From the NCBI RefSeq assembly GCF_030816475.1, contig NZ_JAUSXF010000001.1, positions 4,030,001 through 4,094,000 of the forward strand: a DNA stretch of 64,000 bases. The letters run 5' to 3'. This DNA comes from Arthrobacter pascens (GTDB lineage Bacteria; Actinomycetota; Actinomycetes; Actinomycetales; Micrococcaceae). The notes under the pieces were generated by a model. That model had not been told where the DNA came from. It did no database searches and was given only the letters and a program-made list of their open reading frames with translations. Numbering within the stretch: the first letter of the stretch is position 1; each line of letters opens with the position of its first letter. The translations under genes and the position numbers were made by a program. Shown in pieces: positions 9,393 to 17,931 of the stretch.

Positions 9393-10319
9393 ATGAAAAC
9401 CAGAAACAAAGTTCAGACTGCCACGGCAGCCCTTGGCGTCTTGTTGGCCCTGAGCGCCTGTGGAGGCACGGCGGCGAGCACTCCGGCCCCGGACAGCTCC
9501 AAGACGTCCAACACCGCAGACATCTCCGAGGGTGTCCAGGCGGATGCGGCCGCCGTCGCACTTCTGCCGCAGTCCATCAAGGACAAGGGCGAACTCACCG
9601 TCGCAATGGACCTGCACTATCCGCCGACGACGTTCCTTGCTGACGACAACAGCACCCCGATCGGGCTGAACCCTGACGTTGCCCGCCTGGTGGCGAAGAA
9701 GCTGGGGCTGAAGCTGAAGTTCGAGAACACCGGCTTTGACACCATTGTTCCCGGCATCGATGGCGGCCGCTACGACTTCACTATCACCACCATGTCCCCT
9801 ACGCCCGAGCGGCTGAAGGTCCTGGACATGATCGACTACTTCAAGGCCGGTACTTCAGTGGCCGTGAGCGCGGGAAATCCGCTGAAGCTGACCAATGAGA
9901 CCCTGTGCGGTAAGAATATTGCCGTCACCGCCGGTTCGACGGGCCAGCTCAAGCGCCTCCCTGCCCTCTCGGATCAGACCTGCACCTCCAAGGGTCAGCC
10001 GGCCATCAACGCGGTGACGCTGCCCAACGTCCAGGACTCGCTGACCCAGCTGGCCTCAAAGCGTGTCGACGGCATCCTCTACGACACCACCTCCCTCGCC
10101 TGGGCCGCCAAGCAGCAGCCGGGCGCGTTCACCATCCTCACCCCCCAGGTCAACACCGGATCCACTGACCTTACGTCTGTGGGCCTGAAGAAGGGCTCCG
10201 CCCTGACCCCTGCCCTGCAGAAGGCCGTGCAGGATGTCCTGGACAGCTCGGAGTACAAGAAGTCGCTCTCGAACTGGAGCCTGGAATCAGGTGCCATCAC
10301 CACTGCCAAACTGAACTAA
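9393..10319 (+). CDS. ABC transporter substrate-binding lipoprotein (family 3, amino-acid type), copy 1
   Basis: Extracytoplasmic solute-binding protein of 308 residues. The signal peptide ends in a lipobox LSAC with the lipidated cysteine at residue 23. The mature part has the family 3 (SBP_bac_3) layout: LTVAMDLHYPPTTFL, PIGLNPDVARLVAKKLGLK, FDTIVPGIDGGRYDF and the hinge-side VAVSAGNPLKL. The ATG at 9393 has AAGGGAAG at the right distance; an ATG five codons earlier lacks such a site. It heads an operon with its permease and ATPase. A close paralogue lies at 16992 with the same architecture but different residues in several places, so the two may differ in ligand. The ligand is probably an amino acid, polyamine or derivative. 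Confidence 0.9.
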   Translation: MKTRNKVQTATAALGVLLALSACGGTAASTPAPDSSKTSNTADISEGVQADAAAVALLPQSIKDKGELTVAMDLHYPPTTFLADDNSTPIGLNPDVARLVAKKLGLKLKFENTGFDTIVPGIDGGRYDFTITTMSPTPERLKVLDMIDYFKAGTSVAVSAGNPLKLTNETLCGKNIAVTAGSTGQLKRLPALSDQTCTSKGQPAINAVTLPNVQDSLTQLASKRVDGILYDTTSLAWAAKQQPGAFTILTPQVNTGSTDLTSVGLKKGSALTPALQKAVQDVLDSSEYKKSLSNWSLESGAITTAKLN

Positions 10320-10329
10320 GGACGGGTAC

Positions 10330-11262
10330 ATGCAGTCCCTGATCTCCGAAGAAAGTGACGCCACAATGAGTGGGATAAATTCAGCCCTGAAGCCTAGGCT
10401 CAAGCGCCGGAGTACGTTCGAGTATGTGGCCTGGGTGGTATGCAGCCTGATCGGCATCGGCATCCTGGCCTCCGTATCCACCAACCCGAACTTCAAATGG
10501 GACGTGGTGGCGAAGTACTTCACGCAGGAGACCATCCTTCGTGGTTTGATGCTCACGATCTTCCTCACGGTAGCCAGCATGGTCCTGGGAACGCTCCTGG
10601 GCCTGGCGCTGGCGGTCATGAGGTCCTCCATCGTCAAACCGATCGCAGCCACGGCCGGGGTCTACATCTCCCTGTTCCGCGGCACCCCGGTCCTGGTGCA
10701 ACTGATCTTCTGGTTCAACATCGCAGCCCTGTACCCGAACCTGACCATCGGAATCCCGTTCACCGACATCAGCACCGCGATTGACGTGAACGCCCTGATG
10801 GCACCCATCACCGCGGCCCTGATCGGCCTGACCCTGAACCAGGCCGCGTACATGGCCGAGATCATCCGCGGCGGGTTCTCCTCGGTCGGGAAGGGCCAGA
10901 TCGAAGCAGCGGACTCCCTCGGGATGAGCGCCGCGACGAAGATGCGCAAGGTCATCATCCCCCAGGCAATGCCCTCGATCATCCCCGCGACCGGTAACCA
11001 GGTCATCGGCATGTTCAAGGAAACCTCCCTGGTCAGCGTCCTCGGCGTGGCCGAACTGCTCCAAAGCGCCCAGCTGATCTACGCCCGCACCTACGAAACC
11101 ATCCCGCTGCTGATCGTCGCCAGCCTCTGGTACCTGGTAATGACCCTGCTGCTGAGCTACCCGCAAGCCAAGCTCGAAGAGAAATACTCCCGCGCAACCT
11201 CCAGGCTTCCCCGCAAGGCCAAACCCGTTGTGCTCACCGACCCGGAAGGTATCGCCCGATGA
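10330..11262 (+). CDS. Amino-acid-type ABC transporter permease, copy 1
   Basis: Integral membrane permease of 310 residues of the HisMQ/GlnP type. A hydrophobic helix at about residues 34-50 follows a basic start ([14 protein letters not shown]). Several further helices follow, with the cytoplasmic EAA loop [20 protein letters not shown] near residue 200 that docks the ATPase. AAGGACGGG precedes the ATG at 10330; an internal ATG at 10366 is a weaker alternative. Only one permease gene is present, so it probably forms a homodimer. It overlaps the ATPase start by four bases. The copy at 17932 is collinear, and its 3' two-thirds are nearly identical at the base level. Confidence 0.92.
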   Translation: MQSLISEESDATMSGINSALKPRLKRRSTFEYVAWVVCSLIGIGILASVSTNPNFKWDVVAKYFTQETILRGLMLTIFLTVASMVLGTLLGLALAVMRSSIVKPIAATAGVYISLFRGTPVLVQLIFWFNIAALYPNLTIGIPFTDISTAIDVNALMAPITAALIGLTLNQAAYMAEIIRGGFSSVGKGQIEAADSLGMSAATKMRKVIIPQAMPSIIPATGNQVIGMFKETSLVSVLGVAELLQSAQLIYARTYETIPLLIVASLWYLVMTLLLSYPQAKLEEKYSRATSRLPRKAKPVVLTDPEGIAR

Positions 11263-12026
11263 GTGCAGACGGAACCATCCTCGCCAAGAAAATCCGAAAG
11301 TCCTTCGGACACAAAACAGTCCTCAAGGACATCGACCTGGAGATCGCCAGCGGAGAGATCTGCTGCATCATCGGACCCAGCGGCTCCGGCAAATCCACCG
11401 TCCTGCGCTGCATCAACGGCCTGGAAACAGTGGACTCCGGAGTCCTGAAAGTCAACGGCGAAGACTTCGGCTACTACGAAACCGAGAACGCCTACCACGC
11501 CCTGCCGCCGAAGAAACTCGCCGAACAGCGCACCAGGCTCGGCATGGTCTTCCAGCAGTTCAACCTCTTCCCGAACATGACAGCGCACGAGAACATCATG
11601 TCCGGACCCGTCCTGGTCAAAGGCGCCGACAAGAAAGAATCAGCCAAACGCGCCCACGAACTGCTCGCCAGCGTCGGCCTGGCCGGGTTCGGGGACTACT
11701 ACCCCGCCCAGCTCTCCGGCGGCCAGCAACAACGCGTCGCGATCGCCAGGTCCCTGGCCATGGACCCCGAGATCATGCTCTTCGACGAACCCACCTCGGC
11801 CCTGGACCCGGAAAAAGTCGGCGAAGTCCTCGCCGTCATGCAGGACCTGGCCAAAAAAGGCATGACCATGGTCGTGGTCACCCACGAAATGGGCTTCGCC
11901 CGCGAAGTCGCCGACTCCCTGATCTTCATGGACGACGGCTACATCGTCGAACGCGGCGACGCCCGCGAAATCCTGGCGAACCCGCAGGAACCCCGCACCC
12001 AGGCATTCCTCAGGCAGGTGCTCTAA
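11259..12026 (+). CDS. Amino-acid-type ABC transporter ATP-binding protein, copy 1
   Basis: Nucleotide-binding subunit of 255 residues that drives import. Walker A is GPSGSGKST at residues 39-47, the Q-loop lies in [13 protein letters not shown], the signature is LSGGQQQR, Walker B is IMLFDEP followed by TSALDP, and the switch histidine is in [12 protein letters not shown]. These match the GlnQ/HisP polar amino-acid group. An insertion around residues 70-90 ([16 protein letters not shown]) is slightly longer than in GlnQ. The ATGA overlap with the permease gene and the three-base gap to the oxidase gene indicate one transcript. It differs from the second copy (18861) by only about eleven bases, counted by eye. 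Confidence 0.95.
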   Translation: MSADGTILAKKIRKSFGHKTVLKDIDLEIASGEICCIIGPSGSGKSTVLRCINGLETVDSGVLKVNGEDFGYYETENAYHALPPKKLAEQRTRLGMVFQQFNLFPNMTAHENIMSGPVLVKGADKKESAKRAHELLASVGLAGFGDYYPAQLSGGQQQRVAIARSLAMDPEIMLFDEPTSALDPEKVGEVLAVMQDLAKKGMTMVVVTHEMGFAREVADSLIFMDDGYIVERGDAREILANPQEPRTQAFLRQVL

Positions 12027-12029
12027 ACC

Positions 12030-13163
12030 ATGGACGGAAAACTCGCCGTTATCGGCCTGGGCAGCCTCGGGAGCATGGCCCTCTGGCAGGCCTCCCGCCT
12101 GAGCCAGGACGTCGTCGGGTTCGAAGCCGCGTCCCCCGCCCACGGCCGTAGCGCCGTGGGCGGGGACACCCGGCTCTTCCGCATGATCTACCGCGGAAAC
12201 CCCGACCTCTACCCCATCCTGGAACGCTCCCGGGATCTCTGGGCCGAACTCGAAGCCGAAACAGGGCAGAACATCCTCGCCCGCACCGGCGGACTCTCCA
12301 TCGGAACCAAAGACGGGGCCTACCTCACCGCCCTGCTGGAAACCACCCACACCACCGGAGCCGAATACCAAATCCTCAGCCGCGAACAAATGGCCGAACG
12401 CTACCCCCAGCACAACCTCCGCACCGACGACATCGCGGTCTATGACCCGCACGCCGGTGCCCTGCGCACCGACCGGGCAGTCACAGCCGCCGTCGCGGCC
12501 GCCCAGGCCAACGGCGCAACAATCCACACCAACACCCCCATCGACAACATCACCGAAACCAGCGAGGGCGTCCTCATCACCTCCGGTGAGAAAACCTGGA
12601 CCTTCGAGAACGTCATCGTCTCCTCCGGCGGCTGGTCCCAACGGCTCATGCCTGACTACCTGAAAGCCGCAACGGAAACCAAACGGATCTTCCTGACCTG
12701 GTTCGTGGCCAAAAACGCGGCAGAATTCTCGCCCGAGAACTTCCCCGTCTTCATCCGGATCGAGGAGGACCGCTCCATGTACGGGGCACCCGCCGTCGAC
12801 GGCGTGACCGTCAAAGCAACCCTGGACGGCCGCGGCGGACCCACCAAAGACGCCGAATCCGTACCAAGGAACCTCACGCCCGCAGAGATCCAGGAAACGA
12901 CCGAAACCGTCACGGAGTTCTTCCCCGGCCTGGTCCCCAACATCGTCCGCTCGGACGCGTTCCCCGACCTCTACACCGCCGACCACAACCCACTGCTCGG
13001 CCGGCCAACAGAAAACAGCAGGATTTACTACGCCACCGGTTTCTCCGGCGGAGGCTTCAAGAACGCCACCGGATTCGGCGAAATCGCGGCACATGAAGCG
13101 CTGGGCAAACGGGCCTTCGATGGGCTGGACTTCGTCCGGCCTGACCGCTTCAAGACCACCTAA
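12030..13163 (+). CDS. FAD-dependent oxidase, monomeric sarcosine oxidase/N-methyltryptophan oxidase-like
   Basis: Flavoprotein of 377 residues resembling MSOX/MTOX, which oxidise N-methyl or other secondary amino acids to an aldehyde and hydrogen peroxide. The N-terminal dinucleotide fold reads VIGLGSLGSMALWQASR (GxGxxG at residues 9-14). GDTRLFRMIYR follows the MSOX pattern, and the C-terminal YYATGFSGGGFKNATGFGEI is the substrate/FAD block. In MSOX and MTOX the flavin is bound covalently by a cysteine in a CxYT segment; here the matching segment reads DLYT with Asp313, so covalent attachment through that residue is not possible. The gene follows the ATPase by three bases, so uptake and oxidation are co-expressed. 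A stub of a second copy remains at 19632. Confidence 0.82.
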   Translation: MDGKLAVIGLGSLGSMALWQASRLSQDVVGFEAASPAHGRSAVGGDTRLFRMIYRGNPDLYPILERSRDLWAELEAETGQNILARTGGLSIGTKDGAYLTALLETTHTTGAEYQILSREQMAERYPQHNLRTDDIAVYDPHAGALRTDRAVTAAVAAAQANGATIHTNTPIDNITETSEGVLITSGEKTWTFENVIVSSGGWSQRLMPDYLKAATETKRIFLTWFVAKNAAEFSPENFPVFIRIEEDRSMYGAPAVDGVTVKATLDGRGGPTKDAESVPRNLTPAEIQETTETVTEFFPGLVPNIVRSDAFPDLYTADHNPLLGRPTENSRIYYATGFSGGGFKNATGFGEIAAHEALGKRAFDGLDFVRPDRFKTT

Positions 13164-13200
13164 CCCCGATAACAAACAAAGGGTGGCTCTAACTCCGCCT

Positions 13201-13212
13201 ATTGTTGACAAT
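13201..13212. promoter_or_regulatory. Operator-like palindrome, copy 3
   Basis: ATTGTTGACAAT, a perfect copy, lies 28 bases upstream of the aminotransferase start. It contains TTGACA on the plus strand. Its presence inside the gene series suggests the aminotransferase-dehydrogenase-regulator part has its own controlled promoter in addition to read-through from the transporter operon. Confidence 0.6.
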
Positions 13213-13239
13213 CTACAGTCTGTAAGAAAGTATGAAGCC

Positions 13240-14493
13240 ATGGCAACACTTAGCCCCCTCCTCAAGCAGGCCACTCCGGTCGTCGTAGACCATGCCCTCG
13301 GCAGCTGGATCCACGCGACCGACGGCAAAAAGTACCTCGATTTCACCACTGGAATCGGTGTCACCAGCACAGGTCACTGCCACCCCGACGTCGTTGCGGC
13401 AGCACGCGAGCAGGTGGGCAAGATTGTCCATGCCCAGTACACCACCGTGATGCACAAGCCCCTGCTTGAGCTCACAGAAAGACTGGGAGAATTCCTGCCT
13501 TCGGGGCTTGACAGCGTTTTCTACGCCACGTCCGGCTCCGAGGCAGTGGAAGCTTCCGTCCGCCTCGCACGTATGGCTACGGGACGACCCAACATCATCT
13601 CGTTCCACGGAGGCTTCCATGGCCGGACTGTGGGCGCGGCTTCGCTCACCACAGCCGGCACCAAGTTCCGTTCAGGCTTCTCCCCCCTCATGGGTGGAGT
13701 ACACATTGCCCCGTTCCCCCACGCCTACCGGTATGGATGGGATGAGGAAACCGCAGTCAACTTCGCCCTGAAGGAACTGGATCACCTCCTCCTGAGCATC
13801 AGCAGCCCCGCGGATACTGCGGGTTTCATCATCGAACCCGTCCTGGGCGACGGCGGTTACATCCCCACACCGCCTGCTTTCCTTCAGGGCCTGCGGGAGC
13901 GCGCAGACCGTCACGGCATTGTACTCATCCTCGATGAGGTCCAGGCCGGCGTCGGGCGCACCGGTAAGTTCTGGGGCCACGACTGGGCGGGAATCACCCC
14001 CGATGTCGTTATCACCGCGAAGGGCCTCGCGAGCGGTTTCCCGATCTCGGCAATTGCCGCATCAGCAGAGCTGATGGGCAAGGCATGGGCAGGTTCCCAA
14101 GGTGGCACCTACGGCGGAAACGCTGTAGCGGCAGCTGCCGGCGTCGCAACCCTGGGCGTTATCGAGCGCGAGAACCTGGTAGAGAATGCCTTGCTTCGCG
14201 GCGATGAGCTTCGGGCGGGGCTTGACAAGCTCAAGCCAGAATTCGCGGTCATTGGAAATGTACGGGGCCGTGGCCTCATGCAGGGCGTCGAATTCACGTC
14301 TCCGGACAGCACCCCTGATGCCGCTACTGCCTTGGCTGTCCAGCAAGCGGCAATCAAGGAAGAACTGCTCCTCCTCACCTGCGGTCCGCACGGCAACGTC
14401 GTCCGCATCATCCCGGCGCTTAATGTCAGCAGCGACGAGATCCAGGCTGGTCTGACCAGGTTCACCCAGGCGCTGAAGACAGCCACCTCCTAA
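13240..14493 (+). CDS. PLP-dependent class III aminotransferase (GABA/acetylornithine type)
   Basis: Fold-type I, class III (omega-amino) aminotransferase of 417 residues. Visible blocks are GIGVTSTGHCHPDVV near the N-terminus, the phosphate-binding YATSGSEAVEASVRLAR, FHGGFHGRTVGAASLTT, the cofactor aspartate in LILDEVQAGVGRTG, and the Schiff-base lysine in ITAKGLASGFP. It moves a terminal amino group, typically from GABA or another omega-amino acid to 2-oxoglutarate, giving a semialdehyde that the next gene product could oxidise. The open frame extends upstream into the oxidase gene, but family length and the operator at 13201 favour the ATG at 13240. The exact amine donor is not resolved. 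Confidence 0.88.
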   Translation: MATLSPLLKQATPVVVDHALGSWIHATDGKKYLDFTTGIGVTSTGHCHPDVVAAAREQVGKIVHAQYTTVMHKPLLELTERLGEFLPSGLDSVFYATSGSEAVEASVRLARMATGRPNIISFHGGFHGRTVGAASLTTAGTKFRSGFSPLMGGVHIAPFPHAYRYGWDEETAVNFALKELDHLLLSISSPADTAGFIIEPVLGDGGYIPTPPAFLQGLRERADRHGIVLILDEVQAGVGRTGKFWGHDWAGITPDVVITAKGLASGFPISAIAASAELMGKAWAGSQGGTYGGNAVAAAAGVATLGVIERENLVENALLRGDELRAGLDKLKPEFAVIGNVRGRGLMQGVEFTSPDSTPDAATALAVQQAAIKEELLLLTCGPHGNVVRIIPALNVSSDEIQAGLTRFTQALKTATS

Positions 14494-14512
14494 TACAACC
14501 CAAGGCACGGAC

Positions 14513-14545
14513 TTCGCCGGGGCGGAACCCCACCGCCCCGGCGAA
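14513..14545 (+). other. Intercistronic hairpin between aminotransferase and dehydrogenase genes
   Basis: A perfect 13-base inverted repeat (TTCGCCGGGGCGG and its complement) with a 7-base loop sits in the gap between the two genes. No T-run follows it, so it looks like an mRNA-stabilising or partial attenuation structure rather than a full terminator. Confidence 0.55.
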
Positions 14546-14574
14546 TGCCTTCCCCACGACACTGAAAGCGTGAC

Positions 14575-16029
14575 ATGAGTCTTTCCTTTGATCCCACCAC
14601 TCTTCATACTGACTTGTTCATCGACGGTGCCTGGCGGAAGGCCACCCGTGGTGCCACCTTCGCCGTCGAAAACCCGGCAACGAACGAAATCATTGCCCAG
14701 GTCGCCGACGGCGGACCCGAGGACGCAGCCCTGGCCATCGAGGCCGCGGGCCGGGCCCAGGCAGCGTGGGGCAAGTCCACGCCCCGGGAACGGGCCGACA
14801 TCCTGCGCCGCGCCTTTGACCTGGTCATCGCCAACACCGACCGGCTGGCCGCGATCATGACAGCCGAAATGGGCAAGCCCCTTGCCGAGGCCAAGGGCGA
14901 GGTGGCCTACGGCGCCGACATGCTCCGCTGGTTCTCCGAAGAGGCCGTCCGCGTCGGCGGCGACAGCACCACCTCAGTCGATGGCAACACCCGGATCCTG
15001 ATCAGCAAGGAACCCGTTGGCCCCTCCGTGCTGGTCACCCCGTGGAACTTCCCGCTGGCCATGGGCGCCCGGAAGATCGCCCCCGCCGTCGCCGCCGGCT
15101 GCACCATGGTCTTCAAACCCGCGGAGCTGACCCCGCTGACCTCCCTGGCCCTGGTGGACATTTTCCAGCAGGCCGGCCTGCCTGACGGTGTACTGAACGT
15201 CGTCACCACTGCCAGCGCCGCCCCGGTGGTGGAGAACTGGACCAGCAGCGGCATCGCCCGCAAGATCAGCTTCACCGGCTCCACCGGAGTCGGCAAGATC
15301 CTGCTGCGTCAGGCAGCGGAGAACGTCATGCGCTCCTCGATGGAACTGGGCGGGAACGCCCCGTTCATCGTCCTGGCAGACGCGGACATCGAAAAGGCTG
15401 TTGACGGGGCCATGAAGGCCAAGATGCGGAACATGGGCGAAGCCTGCACCGCGGCCAACCGCTTCTTCGTGCACCGTTCAGTGCTGGCCGAATTCTCCGA
15501 GAAGTTCTCCAAGAAGATGTCCGAACTGCGGGTCGGCGACGGCGCCCTGGACGGCACCGAGGTCGGGCCCCTGATCGAGCAGAAGGGCCTGGACAAGGTC
15601 CAAAGCCTCGTGGCCGACGCGGTGTCCAAGGGTGCCCGGGTCCTGACCGGCGGCACCCGCCCTGAGGGCCCCGGCTACTTCTACACCCCCACCGTCCTGA
15701 CCGACGTTCCCCTGGACGCGGACCTGATGAGCACCGAGATCTTCGGACCGGTCGCCGCCATCACCCCCTTCGACAGCGAAGACGAAGTGCTCCGCGTAGC
15801 CAACGACACCGACTGGGGCCTTGTCGGCTACGTGTTCACTGAGAACACAGGCAAAGCCATGCGGTTCTCCGCCGAACTCGAAGTCGGAATGATCGGCATC
15901 AACACCGGCCTGGTTTCCAACCCGATAGCACCCTTCGGCGGCATCAAACAGTCCGGCCTGGGACGCGAAGGCGGCAAGATCGGTATCGAAGAATTCCTCG
16001 AGTACAAATACACCGCAATAGCAATCTAG
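14575..16029 (+). CDS. gabD: NAD(P)-dependent succinate-semialdehyde dehydrogenase
   Basis: ALDH-superfamily protein of 484 residues with the succinate-semialdehyde dehydrogenase pattern: N-terminal DLFIDGAWRKA, the cofactor segment VTPWNFPLAMGARKIAPA, the glutamate block SMELGGNAPFIV, the nucleophile in MGEACTAANRFFVH, and the C-terminal GMIGINTGLVSNPIAPFGG. The reaction is succinate semialdehyde to succinate. It sits directly after a GABA-type aminotransferase, a classic GabTD pair. An acid with a longer or modified chain remains possible. The regulator gene follows within about 45 bases. Start at ATG 14575. Confidence 0.87.
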   Translation: MSLSFDPTTLHTDLFIDGAWRKATRGATFAVENPATNEIIAQVADGGPEDAALAIEAAGRAQAAWGKSTPRERADILRRAFDLVIANTDRLAAIMTAEMGKPLAEAKGEVAYGADMLRWFSEEAVRVGGDSTTSVDGNTRILISKEPVGPSVLVTPWNFPLAMGARKIAPAVAAGCTMVFKPAELTPLTSLALVDIFQQAGLPDGVLNVVTTASAAPVVENWTSSGIARKISFTGSTGVGKILLRQAAENVMRSSMELGGNAPFIVLADADIEKAVDGAMKAKMRNMGEACTAANRFFVHRSVLAEFSEKFSKKMSELRVGDGALDGTEVGPLIEQKGLDKVQSLVADAVSKGARVLTGGTRPEGPGYFYTPTVLTDVPLDADLMSTEIFGPVAAITPFDSEDEVLRVANDTDWGLVGYVFTENTGKAMRFSAELEVGMIGINTGLVSNPIAPFGGIKQSGLGREGGKIGIEEFLEYKYTAIAI

Positions 16030-16071
16030 AAATTATGTAGTATGCCGAGGAGTGAGATGAGGGGGATATCA

Positions 16072-16764
16072 ATGGCGGCACCGGAAGGGCTCTTTGCACT
16101 GGAGGGAAGACCCACGGCGCAGTTGATCGCTGATCAACTGCGGGAACAGATTGTTCAGGGTACGTTCCGCCCTGGTGAGCAGATCAATGAATCAGTGCTG
16201 GCAACCCAGCTGCACACCTCCAGGGGTCCTGTCCGGGAGGCGTTGCAGCGGCTCTGCCAGGAGGGGATTCTCGTCAGCCGCCGCAACAGGGGTGTCTTCG
16301 TTCTTGAGCTCGCTACCGATGACATCAGGGAGATCTATGCGGTCCGTGAGGCTGTGGAATCAACGGCGGCAGACGCGCTGCTGGATGCGGGCGACGAGCA
16401 GGTCAAAGATACCTGCCAGGATTTGACCGCCATCATCAGCGACATGGCCAAGCAGGTTGCGGTGTCCGACTGGCAGGCAATTGCCCAGCTGGACATGGAA
16501 TTCCACACCTCCTTCGTAGCCGGAACGGGCAACACACGCCTGATCCGGATCTATCAGACCCTTGCGGCTGAATCGAGGATGTGCATTCTCAACCTTGCCG
16601 TCGCCTATCCCCGGGTCGACGTCCTCGTGCAGGAACACCAGAACATCCTGGACCTGCTCGAGGCCGGCGACAGGGAAGAACTGCACATAGCCATCAAACG
16701 GCACATGGAGAAGGCGGTTGAGGACCTCACGGGCACAAGGGAAGAGACGGAAGCCACCGTCTGA
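16072..16764 (+). CDS. GntR-family transcriptional regulator (FCD domain), copy 1
   Basis: Regulator of 230 residues. The N-terminal winged helix (about residues 10-75) contains QLIADQLREQIVQG, LHTSRGPVREALQRL and ILVSRRNRGVFV. The all-helical FCD ligand-binding domain follows (IREIYAVREAVE, DMEFHTSFVAGTGNTRLIRI). FCD members usually repress catabolic genes and release DNA on binding a carboxylate pathway metabolite. The ATG at 16072 matches the paralogue at 19726 and has GAGGGGG upstream; an ATG ten codons earlier is a weaker choice. It closes the first unit of the locus and is the natural candidate to bind the 12-base palindromes. A strong terminator follows. Confidence 0.92.
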   Translation: MAAPEGLFALEGRPTAQLIADQLREQIVQGTFRPGEQINESVLATQLHTSRGPVREALQRLCQEGILVSRRNRGVFVLELATDDIREIYAVREAVESTAADALLDAGDEQVKDTCQDLTAIISDMAKQVAVSDWQAIAQLDMEFHTSFVAGTGNTRLIRIYQTLAAESRMCILNLAVAYPRVDVLVQEHQNILDLLEAGDREELHIAIKRHMEKAVEDLTGTREETEATV

Positions 16765-16790
16765 GGCTCTCCCTCAGGCTCCGTTCCACA

Positions 16791-16830
16791 AGAGATGGCC
16801 AGATCCAAGGGATCTGGCCATCTCTTTTTT
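16791..16830 (+). terminator. Rho-independent terminator after first GntR gene
   Basis: A perfect 16-base inverted repeat beginning AGAGATGGCCAGATCC, with a three-base loop, is followed immediately by six T. It lies 27 bases past the GntR stop and separates the first unit of the locus from the duplicated transporter. Confidence 0.92.
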
Positions 16831-16903
16831 GCCCTGATCGCGTCCCAGCTCTGCGCCCCTGACGGCGATGCCGCCCAGCGATACCCCATAGTAAATTCTG
16901 CTA

Positions 16904-16915
16904 ACTGTCGACGAT
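16904..16915. promoter_or_regulatory. Degenerate operator-like palindrome upstream of second transporter
   Basis: ACTGTCGACGAT matches the locus palindrome ATTGTCAACAAT at nine of twelve positions and keeps the central GTCnAC core. It is followed by TTGCATTGTAGAT, resembling the element after the site at 9198. It lies 77 bases upstream of the TTG start of the second binding protein, so that transporter may be less tightly controlled. Confidence 0.4.
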
Positions 16916-16991
16916 CTGCGAATTCAATGGTTGCATTGTAGATACGGGGGAGCATCCACTACTGTGCGGAGCATCCAAGGGAGACACGCGT

Positions 16992-17918
16992 TTGAAGACC
17001 CGACTCACAGTCCGGACTGCTGCTGCAGGATTGGCCTTTTTGCTGGCGCTGGCCGGGTGCGGATCGAGCCCCGGCGGCGGTCCTGCGCAGGATGGTTCGA
17101 CGACGTCAAACACTGCAGACATCTCCGAAGGTGTCGGCCCGGACCAGGCCGCCGTTGGGCTGTTGCCGCAGTCCATCAAGGACAAGGGCGAACTCACCGT
17201 CGCGATGGACCTGCACTATCCGCCGACGACGTTCCTTGCGGAAGACAACACCACTCCAATCGGCCTGAACCCGGATATTGCGCGCCTGGTGGCGAAGAAG
17301 CTGGGGTTGAAGCTGAAGTTCGAGAACACCGTGTTCGATACCATCATTCCCGGTATCGACGGCGGCCGCTATGACTTCACTGTCACCACCATGTCCCCCA
17401 CGCCCGAGCGGCTGAAGGTCCTGGACATGATCGATTACTTCAAGGCCGGCAATTCAGTGGCCGTCAGTGCGGGAAATCCGCTGAAGCTCACGAACGAGAG
17501 CCTGTGCGGTAAGAATATTGCTGTCACGGCCGGTTCGACGGGCCAGCTCAAGCGCCTCCCTGCCCTCTCGGATCAGACCTGCACCTCCAAGGGACAGGCC
17601 GCGATCAACGCAGTGACGCTGCCCAACGTCCAGGACGCGCTGACCCAGCTGGCCTCGAAGCGTGTCGACGGAATTCTCTACGACACCACCTCCCTCGCCT
17701 GGGCCGCCAAGCAGCAGCCGGGTGCGTTCACGATCCTCACTCCCCAGATCAATGTCGGCTCCAGTGACCTGACGTCTGTTGGCCTGAAAAAAGGCTCGCC
17801 TTTGACCCCGGCTCTGCAGGCTGCCATTCAGTCGGTCCTGAACAGCCCGGAATACAAGAAATCGCTCTCAAACTGGGGCCTGGAAGCAGGTGCCATAACA
17901 GATGCCAAGCTCAACTAG
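16992..17918 (+). CDS. ABC transporter substrate-binding lipoprotein (family 3), copy 2
   Basis: Solute-binding lipoprotein of 308 residues paralogous to the one at 9393. The signal peptide ends in LAGC (cysteine 23), and the mature domain shares long identical stretches with copy 1, such as KLTNESLCGKNIAVTAGS. The leader and the segment up to about residue 55 have diverged strongly, and scattered changes occur through the binding domain. The start codon is TTG at 16992, preceded by AAGGGAGA; no ATG fits. It heads the second transporter operon, 13 bases before its permease gene. Probably the same ligand class as copy 1, possibly with altered specificity or affinity. Confidence 0.9.
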   Translation: MKTRLTVRTAAAGLAFLLALAGCGSSPGGGPAQDGSTTSNTADISEGVGPDQAAVGLLPQSIKDKGELTVAMDLHYPPTTFLAEDNTTPIGLNPDIARLVAKKLGLKLKFENTVFDTIIPGIDGGRYDFTVTTMSPTPERLKVLDMIDYFKAGNSVAVSAGNPLKLTNESLCGKNIAVTAGSTGQLKRLPALSDQTCTSKGQAAINAVTLPNVQDALTQLASKRVDGILYDTTSLAWAAKQQPGAFTILTPQINVGSSDLTSVGLKKGSPLTPALQAAIQSVLNSPEYKKSLSNWGLEAGAITDAKLN

Positions 17919-17931
17919 GAGAGGTGCTGCG

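Noticed and set aside
11640..13370. Long minus-strand open frame (576 codons) opposite the ATPase and oxidase genes
   Set aside because: Its composition (Gly/Val/Asp/Glu-rich without domain motifs) is that of the antisense of high-GC genes; the plus-strand genes have clear family motifs.
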